Shown piece by piece: positions 47,901-60,292 of a stretch of 64,000 nucleotides of DNA. The first letter of the stretch is position 1, and each line of letters starts with the position of its first letter. The notes under the pieces are model-generated. The model saw only the letters and a program-made list of their open reading frames with translations, was not told where the DNA came from and did no database searches. Both the position numbers and the translations under genes were made by a program. Source of the DNA: Ganoderma boninense. Taxonomy: Eukaryota; Basidiomycota; Agaricomycetes; Polyporales; Polyporaceae. The stretch spans positions 1,907,372-1,971,371 of the forward strand of contig CM035314.1 in the NCBI GenBank assembly GCA_002900995.3. Direction: 5' to 3'.

Positions 47901-49337
47901 AGGATGTCGCAGCTGACGTTGTCGGAGTTCGTTGAAGGTCCGGAAAGCACCGGAGACAAGTGGGTGGAGGTGTTCCAGTGGTTCTCCGAGCAGAGATCGA
48001 TGGTAGCCGATGACCGTACGTGTCCCTTCCACTCCATAACAAGCCATCCTCTGATGTTTATACTTGCGTCAGGGCGAACATCGATTGACAGTCGTCGGTC
48101 TCAGGAAAATATGCGTTCTCCGTCCATGCTCTCTGGTGGTGGACGACAGGATGTGCGCTCTCCTTCCATGTTCCCGCCGGTTCAGGAGCAGCCGGAGAGT
48201 CTTCTTTCGGTCGCGGAGCCGCCGATCCCAATCACAGTTACTCCGGCATCTCCGATGGGGCACACTCCTGCTTTCTCTCAGGAACAGCTGGGCATCGATC
48301 ATTCTTCCCCTACCCCTGCCCATGAAGCTCATGCGTCAGAGAAGACCCGCTTGTCCGTCGACACGACCCGCAACAAAGGCAAGAAGGTGCGGGAGGTACT
48401 CATCAGCGGGGTACACAAAGGTCGTGCACGCGTCACGACGATCTCGAAGAAGATCGGCCATAACGTCCAGCACGTGGGAAGGCACAACAGTATGCGCCTC
48501 AAGCGGTCGAATTCGGCCCCGGGTAAGGTTTCCTTGTTGACGTGGATCTGCTTGAGTTTGATTGAGTGCGCTCCTCTAGACTTCCACGGCCTGCTTAACG
48601 ATCACACCCCTTACCAGGCGTCGTCGATCCACTTGCGTCAGCACCTGAGCATCTACGCTTCTTCGCAGACCGACCTCGGGGATCCGAAGCGCCCCCTCCG
48701 CCCCCCTCTCCCGCCACCTGAACCCACAACAGCGATTCCTCGCCAGAAGGCGAGGGCCGCAAAGGATCGGAGGCTGCTGAGTAACCTTTGGCTGACGTCC
48801 TCCGCTACGTTCCGGAGACTGGGGAAGATCGAGCAGGCGAAAGGTGCCATTCAAGAGGCGGAAGTCCGTGACGAGAACAACCCCGCTGTCTGGGTTCAGG
48901 TACTCGTTACCTTCATGATCACGCAACGCGCCGTTTCACTGATACGCGTCTCGTAGTTGGGGCTGTACCACCTCGCGCTCGATGACGACCGCCGGGCCAT
49001 GGAGTGCTTCCAGAAGGCGCTTTTCATCGCGCCCAACGACGTTTCCGCGACAATCCATCTGTGCCGTGTCTACCTCGCGTCCGCGCAGCGCCGACCCAAG
49101 ACTCAGGTCTGCTTAGAGGGTGCGGTTTGCGATAACGTCGACCTTGCCGTTGGCCTGCTATCGGAGCTGACGAAGGGGACTGGATGGGACGTACCCGAGG
49201 CGTGGTATTTCCTGGGGAAGATGTACGCGCTGCAGGGCAGGAAGGATCGGGAGCGGGAATGCCTGTGCTTTGCGTTGGTGCTCTCGGAGAATCGGCCGTT
49301 ACGCGATATCGGGAGCGCTTTGGGGTGGTGTTTGTGA
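44963..49337 (+). CDS. YPP1: TPR protein, YPP1/TTC7 family
   Basis: Eight exons: 44963-45318, 45371-45676, 46228-46821, 46879-47299, 47350-48015, 48073-48522, 48580-48899 and 48957-49337, about 1160 residues. Yeast Ypp1 brings the PI4-kinase Stt4 to the plasma membrane. Family signs: HYWRQLRGALTAGQWD at the start, SPHGPLALGEE-like PHGPLALGEEC, FALRRPSEC, VIDVLWWATRLTFNSFRIFRHMSRLFYV, TPR helices around HLALGYLRSGVTQDL and ARHWHLLGLLLTASGDWGAAKEVFDVGI, and LYHLALDDDRRAMECFQKALFIAPNDVSATIHLCRVYL near the end. A 160-residue disordered insert lies in exons 5-6. Exons 1, 2 and 3 each contain one apparent single-base indel (near 45256, 45430 and 46580; -1, -1, +1). Exons 4-8 are clean, so assembly error is more likely than decay. 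Intron 2 is 551 nt. Confidence 0.88.
45877..46013. repeat. 15-bp inverted repeat inside YPP1 intron 2
   Basis: ATACCTTCACCATCC at 45877-45891 is repeated exactly as its reverse complement at 45999-46013, with a loop of 107 bases. It lies in the 551-nt intron, ten times the usual size here, and may mark an insertion. No target duplication was identified. Confidence 0.75.
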
Positions 49338-50087
49338 GCCGAGCCCCGTGGTGGGGCATGAGGTGTTTTCAAGGTGGTGGATTTTCAGATATACCCGGAT
49401 CCCGTGTTCACAGGACATTCTTCTAGAGCATACGGCTCGCTTAATGGTGGCTTCGTGGCCATGTACCGTACTGAAAATGGTCCCATGCTGGATTGCTTAT
49501 TGACATGACGTTTCAAGCTGCGAAGAAAGGTTCTCTTTGCACTTACAAACTCCGCACGGGAGTTCTGTTTTTGGCAGAACCTCGGTGCCGTTTGGCGTCC
49601 TCAAGTATGCAGGGGAACGCGAAAAACTTTGGTACACCTTCCACCATGGGCAGCCATCGATTCGGCCCCAACTGTAGCATCGGTGAGCGATTTGACTGGG
49701 CCAATCTCAGGCTGATCAGGTGAAATACATGCTGACTGCCTACCTAACCCCCTTCTGACCATAAACAAGAGGTAAACTCCGCTGTCCCAGGGCCCAGAGA
49801 TCTACGCGGAGGAAAAATGCTAGGGGTCCTACTATCGTGCCCTTGATCACGCGACTACATGCGGTAGCTTGCCCTGGTCTTGTGCCCGGTTTCAGGCGGC
49901 ATACCAACACCGACGAGCCTTTCGTCCTGGCCTCATGTTTGGGTGGAGATGGTCCAATACACTTCCATGCCCACCCTATCCTCGCTCGTTTGGTTACTAA
50001 TCCAAAACCGCTGATGTGCAGTCATTGAGCCTCCGGAGTATAAATTCCTCGGTATCGCTGTCGACTCGACCTCGACCGTTGACAAGG
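49338..50087. other. Spacer with the esterase promoter
   Basis: No gene was recognised in 750 bases. The TATA box of the carboxylesterase is at 50039. Confidence 0.45.
50039..50045 (+). promoter_or_regulatory. TATA box of the carboxylesterase gene
   Basis: TATAAAT lies 43 bases before the ATG at 50088. The position implies a very short 5' leader. Confidence 0.55.
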
Positions 50088-52403
50088 ATGGCTCGCCTTC
50101 GTCATCTGTTCTTCACACTTCTTGCATCCGCACTGACCTCTGTCGACGGCAGGTCGGACTTTGCCCGCGTACCCGTGACCTTGAACAATGCGACGATCGT
50201 CGGCAAAGCTAACGGCACAGTCGTTCAGTATCTCGGCATCCCTTTCGCTCAGCCGCCGTAAGTCACTCATGATTGCTTCATTCTCCCCCTGCTGCTGTTC
50301 GAAGCTTACCTTTCGTGGAACAGAATCGGCCAGTTGCGCCTCCGCCTTCCGCGCGCCGTCGCACCATATGAAGGAAGGATTCACGCCACCACCTTCGGGA
50401 ACACATGTATTCAGCAAACAAGCGCGCCATTACAACTCCCAAGCAACCTGCCTCCTGCCGGAGTCCAGTATGTACTAGGTACTGGAATAGCTCCCCAGGA
50501 CATTCCGCAGGACGAGGACTGCTTGAACCTCAACGTGATCGTCCCGGCGACTGCCACTGAGAAATCCAAGTTACCTGTCATGGTGGTAAGTAAACGACGA
50601 CGATATCGCTTGTCCAAGTGCTAATGAATCGCCTCTGTAGTGGATATACGGCGGTATGTGCACGCATTCGCCGCTCTAGTCGCGTTGACAAATCATTGGT
50701 CTATTCCCTGTAGGCGGATTTGTATCAGGATCTAATGCGAAGTTAGAAGTCTCTTCCCCCACTGCGTACCCCATAGCTGATATCCCCACCAGGTTTCCTG
50801 GAGAGAACGTTGTTGCCAGATCTATCGAGATCGGACATCCTGTCATTTATGTGGCACCAAACTATAGAGTTAACGGTATGGGGACCGTTTGGGATGTTTC
50901 CCAAGACTTTAGTTGACCTTCGCACGTAGGATTCGGCTTCTTGCCTGGGAAGGAGATGAAGGAAGCCGGTCTTACGAATCTCGGATTACACGACCGTACG
51001 TGCGCGTCTTGAACAAGCATGAGCATGACATGACCTAATTCCGAGTACAGAACGCGAAGCACTTCGCTGGATACAGAAGCATATCTCGGCGTTCGGAGGG
51101 GATCCAACCAAGGTCATGATGTAGGTTCAACCTCCCCCTATATCCCCTTTCTTTTTCTGACTGTCGTTGATGCGGACAGCTGGGGCCAGAGCGCGGGTGC
51201 CATGTCATCCGCGTTGCATATGCTCCACAATAACGGAGATCCTGGAGGTCTTTTTCGTGCGGCGTTCATGGAGTCCGGCAGCCCACTGCCAACAGGATAC
51301 GTCGACAACCCGCTTTGCCAAGCAACATTCAACGATTTTGTAAGCAACGCGGGGTGTTCAGGCAGCGAGGATCCAATCGCGTGCCTGAGAAACGTCAGCA
51401 CGGACGTCTTCGTCCGCGCCGTAAACAAGGCTCCTTCACTCTCCGATTACAAGGTCGGTTCCACACGCCATTCTTGTGAGCACATGGATGACAATGTGTC
51501 TAATAGCAAGTCGACTTACCCTGGCTGCCGAGAGCCGATGGCGATTTTGTGGCGTTTCCTCCAGAGCAACAGCTTCTCGCAGGGAAAACAGCCACCGTTC
51601 CATTTGTCGTCGGAAATGTTCTCGACGAAGGCACCCGTTTCTCCTTCCCCACTCTGAACGTCACGTGAGGGTGCTCCTCGTCCTGCGACATCGCCGCCAT
51701 TACCTATGCTGACCACTGCGTTCCAGGACCGACGAAGAGTTCCTCGGTTACGTCGCAGGTAGCTGGTTCCCAGACGCACCCCGTTCGAGTATCAAGAAAC
51801 TTCTTAAGCTCTACCCTTCCAATCCCTCGGCGGGCTCTCCGTTTGGCACTGGAGACAACTTCGCATACACGCCCCAATTCAAACGGATGGCAGCGTTACA
51901 GGGCGACCTCTTGTTCGTTGCGCCGAGGAGGCTGCTCACGCAAAGGCTTGCCGAAAAGCAGGTCGTGTATGCCTTCGGTGCGTCCCTTCGGTCCCTTCGG
52001 TCCCACTTGTCCCCCTGCTCAATTACTCACACACACCACGCACGAACAGTGAGCAACGAGCACAGGGTCGACGGGATGGGGGCTGTAAGCCTTTTTCGCT
52101 CCTGAGGACCTTCGTCGGGTGGCTGATATCGTCTCGTTCGGATTCAACCGACAGCCTCACAGCACGGATTTACAAGACGTCTTCGGAGCCCCCGGAGGGC
52201 ATCTGCAAGACTATCTCATCCGGTTTGCCGCGACGCTCAATCCGAATGGCGATGGGGCGTTCGAGTGGCCGCGCTACACAGCACTGGCACCGCGCTTGCT
52301 GAGGTTGAATGATGCCGAACCAAAGCTTGAGACTACCCGGGACGATTTCCGCAAGGAAGCGATGGAATACTTGACGCAGCTGAGTCTGGCACACCCTCTG
52401 TAG
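50088..52403 (+). CDS. Secreted type-B carboxylesterase/lipase
   Basis: Eleven exons: 50088-50257, 50324-50585, 50641-50653, 50714-50875, 50930-50995, 51051-51120, 51180-51453, 51507-51664, 51727-51977, 52050-52084 and 52155-52403, all in phase, 569 residues. MARLRHLFFTLLASALTSVDG is a signal peptide. The alpha/beta-hydrolase fold is clear: QYLGIPFAQPP, EDCLNLNV, WIYGGGFVSGSN (oxyanion loop), VAPNYRVNGFGFL, and WGQSAG with the nucleophile Ser at about 252. The acid is Glu in LDEGTRF at about 380, and His in PHSTDL is at about 489. So the triad is complete. It hydrolyses ester bonds outside the cell; substrate is unknown. Exon 3 has only 13 nt. A TATA box is 43 bases upstream of the start. Confidence 0.95.
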
Positions 52404-53071
52404 GGCTAGTAAGTTAGCGACTTGTAAACCATGCATGGACATGACGGTTGCACTTTACGACAAGTACGATGAAAGGCTTGAAGCTCCTCACTCGCTGCAT
52501 CGCGAGGGTCAAAGGCTGGCCAAGATCACGCCGCAGCAGAATCAGCAGAAGCCCAGCGCTTGAGTATCAATGTGGTCCACAGTTGGCGTGTTTGTCGAGG
52601 GTTGCGGGTTATCACCGTGCAGACAGGCGACTCTCTGGATCCCCTTCGTGAAGTCAAATATGTGGCGCTATTCTTACTACGTTTCCGAGCCCAGTGGCCT
52701 TGCTGCGAAATATTAATCAAGCCTCGGTGTGACCACGATGATGCTTGCTGGGATGGCGCCCACGTTGTCTATTGTGTCCCTCATATGGAAAGCGAAGCCG
52801 CTTATTGACCAGCACTATTTAAGGTACGGGCCTCGCCTGTTCCTACCGCCGAGCGAACACGGTTCAACCCTGTCTCTAACTATCACTGAGGCTCCTCATC
52901 AATCCGCTCATCATTGTCCAAACGACACATTACGTCCGCCCGCAGCCACTTCAGGTTCGATTGCCATGTTTATTTCCCACTCTCTGCCACCCGTTTGTTA
53001 CCAAAGTTCATGATTTCGCTCGCATAACTGCAGCTGTCGTGAGATCGACCCGGCCACCTAACAACATAGCA
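52404..53071. other. Spacer, no gene recognised
   Basis: No supported feature between the esterase and F-box-like copy 3. Confidence 0.4.
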
Positions 53072-54320
53072 ATGGGTCAGTTTTGGGATGTGTGAGTGCA
53101 TTTTTCAAGGGCCCCACCGACTTTAGACATGATGTCCACCTCTTGCTCTTCGCTACACAGAATCAACGTCGACCGACGGGAGAGTGGCCTCACGACTGGT
53201 GGGAAACTGGGAGAGTTTTTCTTCTCAGATTTGGGGTATTTATACCAATCTCTCCATATTCCTTGCCTACCTGAGTACGCTTTCTCGCCTGTCGACATCC
53301 CACAAGTGCTGATCACATTGTCATTGTCACTGTTCAACCTTCAGGGAGGTGGACCAGTGGCTCTCTAGCGGAGTGTTCGCCATCCAGCCCCAGCCCATAG
53401 GAGAACTGTCGACGGAGGTGTTGGACTTCATCTTCGAAGCGATCCTGGATGAAACGAAGGGAGACCAAACCGAACACTTCTTGACCTGCGTATTCCTCGC
53501 GATCAGCTGCAAGCGGCTGCTCTCTGTCGGCAAGCGCCACATACTCCGCGCCCTCGTCTCACGGTACGCTCGTGCCGCCGATTGTCGCATTATATGTCTT
53601 GGAGAGTACGCCAACAAGGACGACCAAGCCCCTCCGGGAATGCTGACGGACGCGGAGATCAAGGAGCTGGAAACCACCAAGATGCCATACGAACGCAGCG
53701 AAGTCACCGTGACTAACGAATACCTGAAGGCGCGGTGCCTCTACACCTTCGCCTCTGAGCTATACACAGACCACCGACACGCGATGCAGGAACAAAGTGT
53801 GCCCATATACGCCGTCATGGACCGCATATGCAAAGTCAAGGACTGGTACAGAGACCGCGCTGGGGACGCGGCGCCCGAGCGCGACCTGCACATGCTCAAG
53901 ACGCTCACGGGTGTGGGCTACTACGGTGCTCACGCGCACTATCCTGCTGGTCCGAACGTGCTGTGCAACATGTCGAAGGGCGAGTGTGTGCGCGAGACTG
54001 CGCTCGTCGAGCTTCAGTCGCGCTACCCCGTCACCCTCGCGCACGCGGCGCTCTCGCGCATATGCTATTCGCAGGACCCCAGCATGGCCATGGCGTGCAG
54101 CGAGAAGGTTGAGAAGCAACTCGTGAAGGGTCCATGGGCGGGCGACCGGCTCAGGATCACGAGCGCGGATGACATGCCACCGCTGCATGGGGACAAGGAA
54201 TGGAAGGACGTAACGGAAGAGGTGAATCGCATGTTGCGGCATCTTTGGAGGGCGAATGATATACTCTCCGACGATGAAGATGAGAGCGACGAGGAGGAGG
54301 AGAAGGAGGAGGGGGAGTAG
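53072..54320 (+). CDS. F-box-like MGQ-W family protein, copy 3
   Basis: Exons are 53072-53091, 53161-53274 and 53345-54320, of 20, 114 and 976 nt, giving 369 residues. It opens MGQFWDVINVDRRESG and KLGEFFFSDLGYLYQSL. PIGELSTEVLDFIFEAILD has the F-box-like pattern. The body matches the copies at 19191 and 20971 (CKRLLSVGKRHILRALVSRYARAADCRIICLGEYANKDDQ, PNVLCNMSKGECVRE, KGPWAGDRLRI), and the tail is acidic (DDEDESDEEEEKEEGE). Intron positions and phases are the same in all three. It is on the opposite strand, 31 kb from the tandem pair, so it was copied or moved. A role in SCF ubiquitin ligase is inferred only from the motif. Confidence 0.88.
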
Positions 54321-54642
54321 ACGGAAGTTGAGGTCAGAAGAAATCAAGGGTGGGAGAACGCTGATCCAGCCCGGACGGGTCATGGAACATAACGAAACCT
54401 TCGCTCGGGCTTCATCACACTATGCACTCCTTCGGGCTGCCCCGCACAGCGGAAACAATACGGGTTCAAAAACATAATAGATGCAAAGTACAGACTTAGG
54501 GGGTGGTATAGGGTCTAATAGGGTGCAGCGCGACGTGGCACAGCGACGAGCAGATTTCGTACAACTACGATGATGGTCCGCTCTAAGCTTCGCCGTGCAC
54601 GGTATCACGAGTGTCCATGAGTACAGTCCATTAGCGGCCCCG

Positions 54643-55635
54643 TCACGGGCAGAAGGTGATGGTGTAGTCAGCCGCCTTGCTCGAGTCGCAGGTCCACAGG
54701 GCAGTGCCGGACGACTCGTCGTACGCGTACGCGTACGAGTTCGGGCAGTTGTTCTCTGCGAGACGAAAAACGCGCCGGGTCAGCGCACTGACAAGCGGAA
54801 CGAGGGAAACGAAGGGACGCACTGAAGTACGAGTAGTCCTGGACGCCAGACGGCGGGCACGTCGCAGCGGTGTTGTGCGAGCCCGTGCAGCAGTTCGGGT
54901 TGTTCGTGGGTCGCCGAGCCCAGCGACGCACGCGGACTTGCAGCCGACGACGGCGCCGGACGAGTCCTTCGGACCCGCAAGCTCCGCCGGGCAGTTCGGG
55001 TTGAGGTCGACGGGGCAGTCCGCGACGGAGCAGCCCTTGTCGTTGTCGACGCGCATGGGGATGTTGAAGCCGTCAACGAGCGAGACTGCGGACGCGGGCA
55101 AGGGTGCCATGATGAGCCAGCTGCGCGCGGAATCACAGGGACACGGGCCCAGAATCTATGTAGGCCCACGAAGTGGTTTGCTCACCATCATACCAGTCCT
55201 GGTTACCGTCGCCCTGGAAGGTGAACTCCGCGACGGTGGCGGGTGGCACGCCGGTGCCGGTGTGCGCGTCGCACTCGAGGCCACCGTTGCAGCCGCCGTC
55301 GAGGCAGGAGTTGGGACCGGGGTTCGTGGAGAAGTCGCAGTTGCGGCGACCCCAGATCCGGCCCGCCTTCCAGTTGTCGGGGACGGTGAAGGAGACGGTC
55401 TGGCCAGACTGTTGCTCCCAGCCAGTTGGCTGGTTGGGGACGGCGGTGCCGACGTTCAGGTCCGTGAAGAGCTGTGGGCGGCTAGTAAGCTAACTGGATA
55501 ATGTCATCCAAACAGAACGAGAACGACGTACGCCGGGCCAGACGGTGTACGAGCACTTGTTGACGACGGTGAACGTACGGGCCGTCACGGACGTGCGAGG
55601 GCAAGGGTGGCGGCGGCGGCGGCAACACTCTTCAT
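54643..55635 (-). CDS. Thaumatin-like protein, two apparent frameshifts
   Basis: Exons on the minus strand: 55532-55635, 55186-55471, 54823-55085 and 54643-54755. A signal peptide (MKSVAAAAATLALA) leads to SVTARTFTVVNKCSYTVWPG, then GWEQQSGQTVSFTVPDNWKAGRIWGRRNCDF, CDAHTGTGVPPATVAEFTF, DVSLVDGFNIPMRVD, NCCTGSHNTAATCPPSGVQDYSYF and CPNSYAYAYDESSGTALWTCDS, the thaumatin fold with many paired cysteines. These secreted proteins bind or cut beta-glucans; in mushrooms they act on the fungal wall. Two single-base deletions break the frame: one in the signal peptide end (near 55590), one before TNNPNCC (near 54905). Splice sites and all else are intact. A TTTAAA motif is near 55740. Either assembly errors or a recently inactivated gene. 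Confidence 0.85.
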
Positions 55636-57161
55636 GATGGATACGGTCTTCTGTGCGCCGAGGGCGGATTGGGATAAAGCAGCTGAGAAGTAGTACCGAG
55701 CGGGAGGTATGAGAATGTCAGCCGCGAGCTGGCCTGCTTTTAAACACCTCGCAGCTCGACATGGACGCTCATCTGCCGGCGATCAACATCGACAACACAT
55801 GTGTAACTGAAGGGGGCAGCCATAGGAAACACATTTGGCGATCAGGGCACGCGCACTCCGTAGTCGCAGTCCGAAGCACGACACACGTGCAACGCCGACA
55901 AAAGCCCTATGCACGGGTTAACAAATGCAACGTCCCATGAGAGGCCCGCAATACGACAGTGGAGCAGCGTGGAGCGAACAGGAAGTTGCCAAGGTAGAGG
56001 ATAGGCGTAGTCGAGGAGCTTGGCCAACAAGAAAGGCGATCAGGCGAGACGCGGACCGACAACTGCGCATCACAAGCTACCGGCCACGATACGTATGATA
56101 CATCATAACGTCGCCTTTCGACTGTGTAACAACGAAAAGGAACTGTGCAAATAGATGATCAATCCTTCCGCACGGAGCCTCGCTCGCTCTCTTAAGCTCT
56201 CGGTTTCGGATGGCAGTGCCCCGACATGAAATCGTCCGATGTTTCTGCGCGTCATCTCAAACACTGCTCAGCCTCGCAGGCAGTAAATGTGATTTAGGTA
56301 GAGTGCATCGAGAAAAGTGGAATCAAGATAGACTGGGTGAGGTTTGCGGATGATCGTGCGCTGGACGTCGTGAGAACACTGACGTATGTACCCATATCCG
56401 CCATCAGGTTTGTGTGGCTCACCCGAAGACGCTCCAAAGCTGTGCCACATGGATGAGGAGCCAGACTTTGATCGACCATCAAGTCTCCGGGACCACGCTA
56501 TGGAACTAAATGGTCGCCATGATGACCGCGGGATTGAGCCCGACCTCAGCACATGCGAGGGTACTCGGACATTCCTCGGACACCTCGAATCCTCTACGCA
56601 CTCGCGATAGCACAGCCAATGCCGAGCAACTAGATGCACCCCGGTTGCAGCGAATACCTGACAGGTCTCCTGAGCCTCGAAACGAATGCATCAGGGCTCA
56701 GGAAGCCCTCAAACAATGATATGTTTGCCAGGTCGTCCGACACCAGGAAACGAGAAACGCGCACATGAATATGCACGAATCCTGGGGCTTTCGCTAGCTC
56801 GATCGACCGAAGTTCTTCATGACGCGTTGTCTCAATAGTAACGCTTCCTTATTCGACGGCAAAACCGCCGCAGGAACTATATGGTACAACACCTAGAACT
56901 TTGGTATGCAATCCATGGTAAACGAACAGCCGGCCCATATTTCACAAGACCGTGACACACTTACCACGATCTAGATTTCGAGGTTTTTGGGGTACGCATC
57001 AGATACGTCCGTGTCTCCTAATCGGAAGGTAGGACGGAGGTCGAAGAACCGGAAACATAATGCAGGGAGTGAAGCTGAGGGATTTAGAAGAGGATCGGAA
57101 AAGAGGCGCAGGTGGGGTTCCTCAACACTGAACAAGATCGTACAGCGTCCAGTAGGGTCTC
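55636..57161. other. Spacer, no gene recognised
   Basis: About 1.5 kb with no supported gene. The thaumatin promoter is at the left side. Confidence 0.45.
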
Positions 57162-58679
57162 TCAGTCGCGCAAACGAGAGGCTGAGGCATCGAGGGGACT
57201 GCGAGAGGCATTACCGCTGGGGCGTGCTGGCTTGGACGGGGGCGTCGTAACCGACACGCCGACTCCCGGTACGACGTTTCTCCGCTTGCCTTCCCGCGCC
57301 GGGCCATCTGCATGATCGCTGTCCAGCCAAAGACCTCCTCCGTCGCTATCAGGGTCCCGAGCACGCTTCTTGCCTTTCCGATCTGGCGTAGGAAGCGGAG
57401 GGTCGAACAGCGAGGCAAGGCGATGCGCAGGCTGGGGGCGATGGTACGGTGCAGCACGATCGCGAAGGAAGGAGCCAGCACGAAACGGCTGCGGCTGCTG
57501 CCCACGAGCATCTGTCGGGGGCAGAGGACGGGGGACGGAGTGGTATCGGCCCGCCGCCGAAACACGGTTTCCAGGTTCCGCAGGCGTCGTAGCCGCTTGC
57601 CCTGGTCGTTCGCGAGGGACACCCCCGGAAACGCGAGGATCATTGGCAGAACGCGCCTCGGCCACAGTCCCGACCTTCGAAGCCCTAGACCCACCGGACA
57701 GAGGTGGTGGCGGCGTTGATTTGGATTCCTCGTCATTGTCGTCGTCGGATTCGAACTGGGAGGACTCGGAGTCGCTGATATCCACAATACCGGTGCTGGA
57801 TGCAGACGTGCGCCTCCTCGCCGCCCGACGGCGGACAACCATCTGCGCGTCGGTCGCGGCGCCTGGGACGTTAAGGTAGCGGACGCCGACGCCTCTATCA
57901 GACCGCAGAGCCCTTCCCGCGGGCGGAGGGCGGTCATGGCGTGGCTGCGATGCGGGGTCTGCCAGCAGCTCTTCGTTGAGGGTGCGGATTCGTGTGTTCG
58001 TCTGATCGTACTCCTCGAGCGTCCTCCTCCCTGAAGACTGGCGCAGAGGCGAGGGTCCGGCAGTGAATGGTCTGGGAGGGCTGGGCATATGCATAGGGCT
58101 GGGGGATCGTCGAAGCATGCGTGACTCGGGGAGAGGGAGAGGCGGGGGAGTAGGAGAGGTACGAGTGATGGATGGCGTGTCGCCCACGAACATCCAGACA
58201 ACGTGAGTTCGCTCGAAGGTATCTCGCTTCGGAGGGCTTCCGATGGGCGCGTTAGTTGCTGGTTTATGATTCGAGAGAACCTGTCTGCATGCATACACGC
58301 GGGTGAGCATCGAGCATGGGTAAGGCCAACTCCAAACTTACGGAACGACGGCGGGAGGGGCGACCGCACCAAACTGCGCTACCAGTGGCACAGCCCCTTG
58401 TTTACGTCGGGGAGGGGCAGACGGCGAAGACGTTGGGGCAGGATCCAGGGGGGTGGCAGCCACTTCGCGAATATGCGAGGTTGAGGACTGCGAGGAACTG
58501 AAGTTGCTATTTTCGTTATATGGACAGCTAGAATCGCGGGTGAAGCACACGCACGTATTTTGTCTATTGTTATTGCCGTCCGGCTGGGACGTTAAACAGC
58601 GGGAACGAACATTGGGTGACCTCGGCGCCGATGACAATGCATTATCGGTTGGTCCCTTGAACTGCGACCGGGAGCGCAT
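57162..58679 (-). CDS. Disordered, basic Ser/Pro-rich protein of unknown function
   Basis: I do not recognise it. Two exons can be joined on the minus strand: from an ATG at 58679 to 58341, then from about 58281 to the stop at 57162, with an intron of about 60 nt ending in GCATGCAG. The product of about 480 residues is rich in Ser, Pro and Arg. Recognisable stretches are a repeated SP(S)P pattern, EEYDQTNTRIRTLNEELL (short helix), an acidic run ISDSESSQFESDDDNDEES, and DRKGKKRARDPDSDGG, a likely nuclear signal. Long frames in the other minus-strand phase and on the plus strand overlap it; composition and the intron favour this one. Start and any further 5' exons are uncertain. Confidence 0.5.
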
Positions 58680-59642
58680 CGTTTTCTGTGGCGAAGCAGC
58701 ATCCACAGTGGTGAAGGGTGGGCTAGATCCAGTCTCTGCTCAGACATAATTAAACACGGGTTATACGGCAAGTAACAGAGAAGGGAGCCATGCCTCGTGG
58801 CTGATCAGCTTTTCTTGTGCGGCTTGAGTGCGTGGATTCCGTCCACGAACGTTGAGGAGGCATGACTTGCTCTGTGAATGATAAAGGCACCTGCAGACGA
58901 AACGTCTGATAGACACGAGGTCCACCAACAGCCTGAGAGTGGAAGAAAGCAGGAATGTGAGGCCGGCGACGGGGTCGGCACACCTCATATAGGGATGCGA
59001 CGAAGTTTTTAAGACAATCGGGAAGCACGGCGCTGCAGCGGGATTAACGAAGGGGTGTTCTGATACGGTCATCGGGAAGGTCGGTCTGAAGGCCGACCGA
59101 CGTCTGCGGTTGCGGTTCTCTGCGCGAGTGTTGTATTTGGTGAACGACTAGTACCGGAATTGAACAATGACGTACGGGCACGTTGTTCTTGACGCGAAAG
59201 TGTGGCCGAGAGACACAATGACGCTGAGAGTTCCATGGTTGCCAGGACGAATCGCATATATTGAAGAACAAACAAAAGGGCGCCTGGTTACCAAGATAAA
59301 CACTCACTCAATCTCCAGTCCTCCAGGCCGCATGTAAGTACTGGTCCCTCCTGATTCGCACTGAGAATAAGATCAGCTATACGAGCAAAGAGCGAGAAAC
59401 AGGTCACGCACATATGAATCCTACGCCTGACCAAATCTGTCTCCCCGCCGTATATGCTTTCCATCCTCACCGCTTCGCACTCCGTTCCTCCACCTTCTAC
59501 GTGCCCGATTCGCCCATACAACCTACGTGCAATAGAAAAACGTGAGATTCGAAGGAACCATGTAGGACTTGCGGGACGCAAACAAGGAAACGATGGTGGG
59601 AGGAGACAAGGCCGTGGCGAGCGGGAGTCTTCTGACGCTCAC
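58680..59642. other. Spacer, no gene recognised
   Basis: No supported gene up to the inverted-repeat element. Confidence 0.4.
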
Positions 59643-59644
59643 TA

Positions 59645-59716
59645 GCCCCGCTCAGAATTGGCGGATTTTCGGAGGCGCCCGGATTTTGGGCCACTCGGAT
59701 TTTCAGATCCGGCGCT
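59645..59716 (+). repeat. Left terminal inverted repeat
   Basis: Contains three spaced GGATTTT boxes (GGCGGATTTTCGG, CCCGGATTTTGGG, CTCGGATTTTCAG), which may be transposase contacts. Mirrored at 60222-60292. Confidence 0.9.
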
Positions 59717-60009
59717 CGTGCTCGTCACGCCTTGTCGGTCACATCGCAGCGAGTAGGGCGTATGTACAGCTGTTTTGTTTAATAGACTGTCCATTCCCCA
59801 TGCCTCGCCACTCCACTCTCCACGACGGTGTTTCACGGTCCTACGTTCTCCATGCGATGCTCTGAGATCTAGTAGATCCACCACTAGACCTCGGTATGGA
59901 AGAGCTTGCCGCCCGTATCCAACTCGACCTTCATACTCTTCAAAGCATCCGCTCTACTCGGTATCTTACTCCCCGAGACCCTGTTTCCAAACTCGATGTT
60001 CCATCGCTT

Positions 60010-60123
60010 TCACTCGTTTGGGACTACGCCAAGGACCCTGCCCAACATCAATTTCTCCTTCGGTGCCGCAGGTTGCTTAGCAGGATCTTTTGCTGAGTAT
60101 TTCTTCTTCTTGGCAGGAGACAT
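60010..60123 (-). pseudogene. Short lysine-rich frame inside the inverted-repeat element
   Basis: The ATG at 60123 opens MSPAKKKKYSAKDPAKQPA and 37 codons end in TGA at 60010-60012. In the same frame past the stop, protein-like reading goes on (WNIEFGNRVSGSKIPSRADALKSMKVELDTG) to about 59890. It could be a piece of a transposon or a captured host gene with one nonsense change. The function is unknown. Confidence 0.4.
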
Positions 60124-60221
60124 GATATGAAGCAGTGTGGTAAGAAATGAGCAGTGTGTTAAGACAGAAGTACGGAGGACGGTGCAGGACGGCGAGGGTC
60201 TAAGCGAGCGTGACCATGCTA

Positions 60222-60292
60222 AGCGCCGGATCTGAAAATCCGAATGCCCAAAATCCGGGCGCCTCCGAAAATCCGCCAATTCTGAGCGGGGC
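60222..60292 (-). repeat. Right terminal inverted repeat
   Basis: Reverse complement of the left arm, one base shorter where the left has GGGCCACTCGG and the right GGGCATTCGG. Confidence 0.9.

Noticed and set aside
54677..55501. Plus-strand frame of 274 codons
   Set aside because: It runs antisense through the thaumatin exons and introns; its composition is shadow-like.
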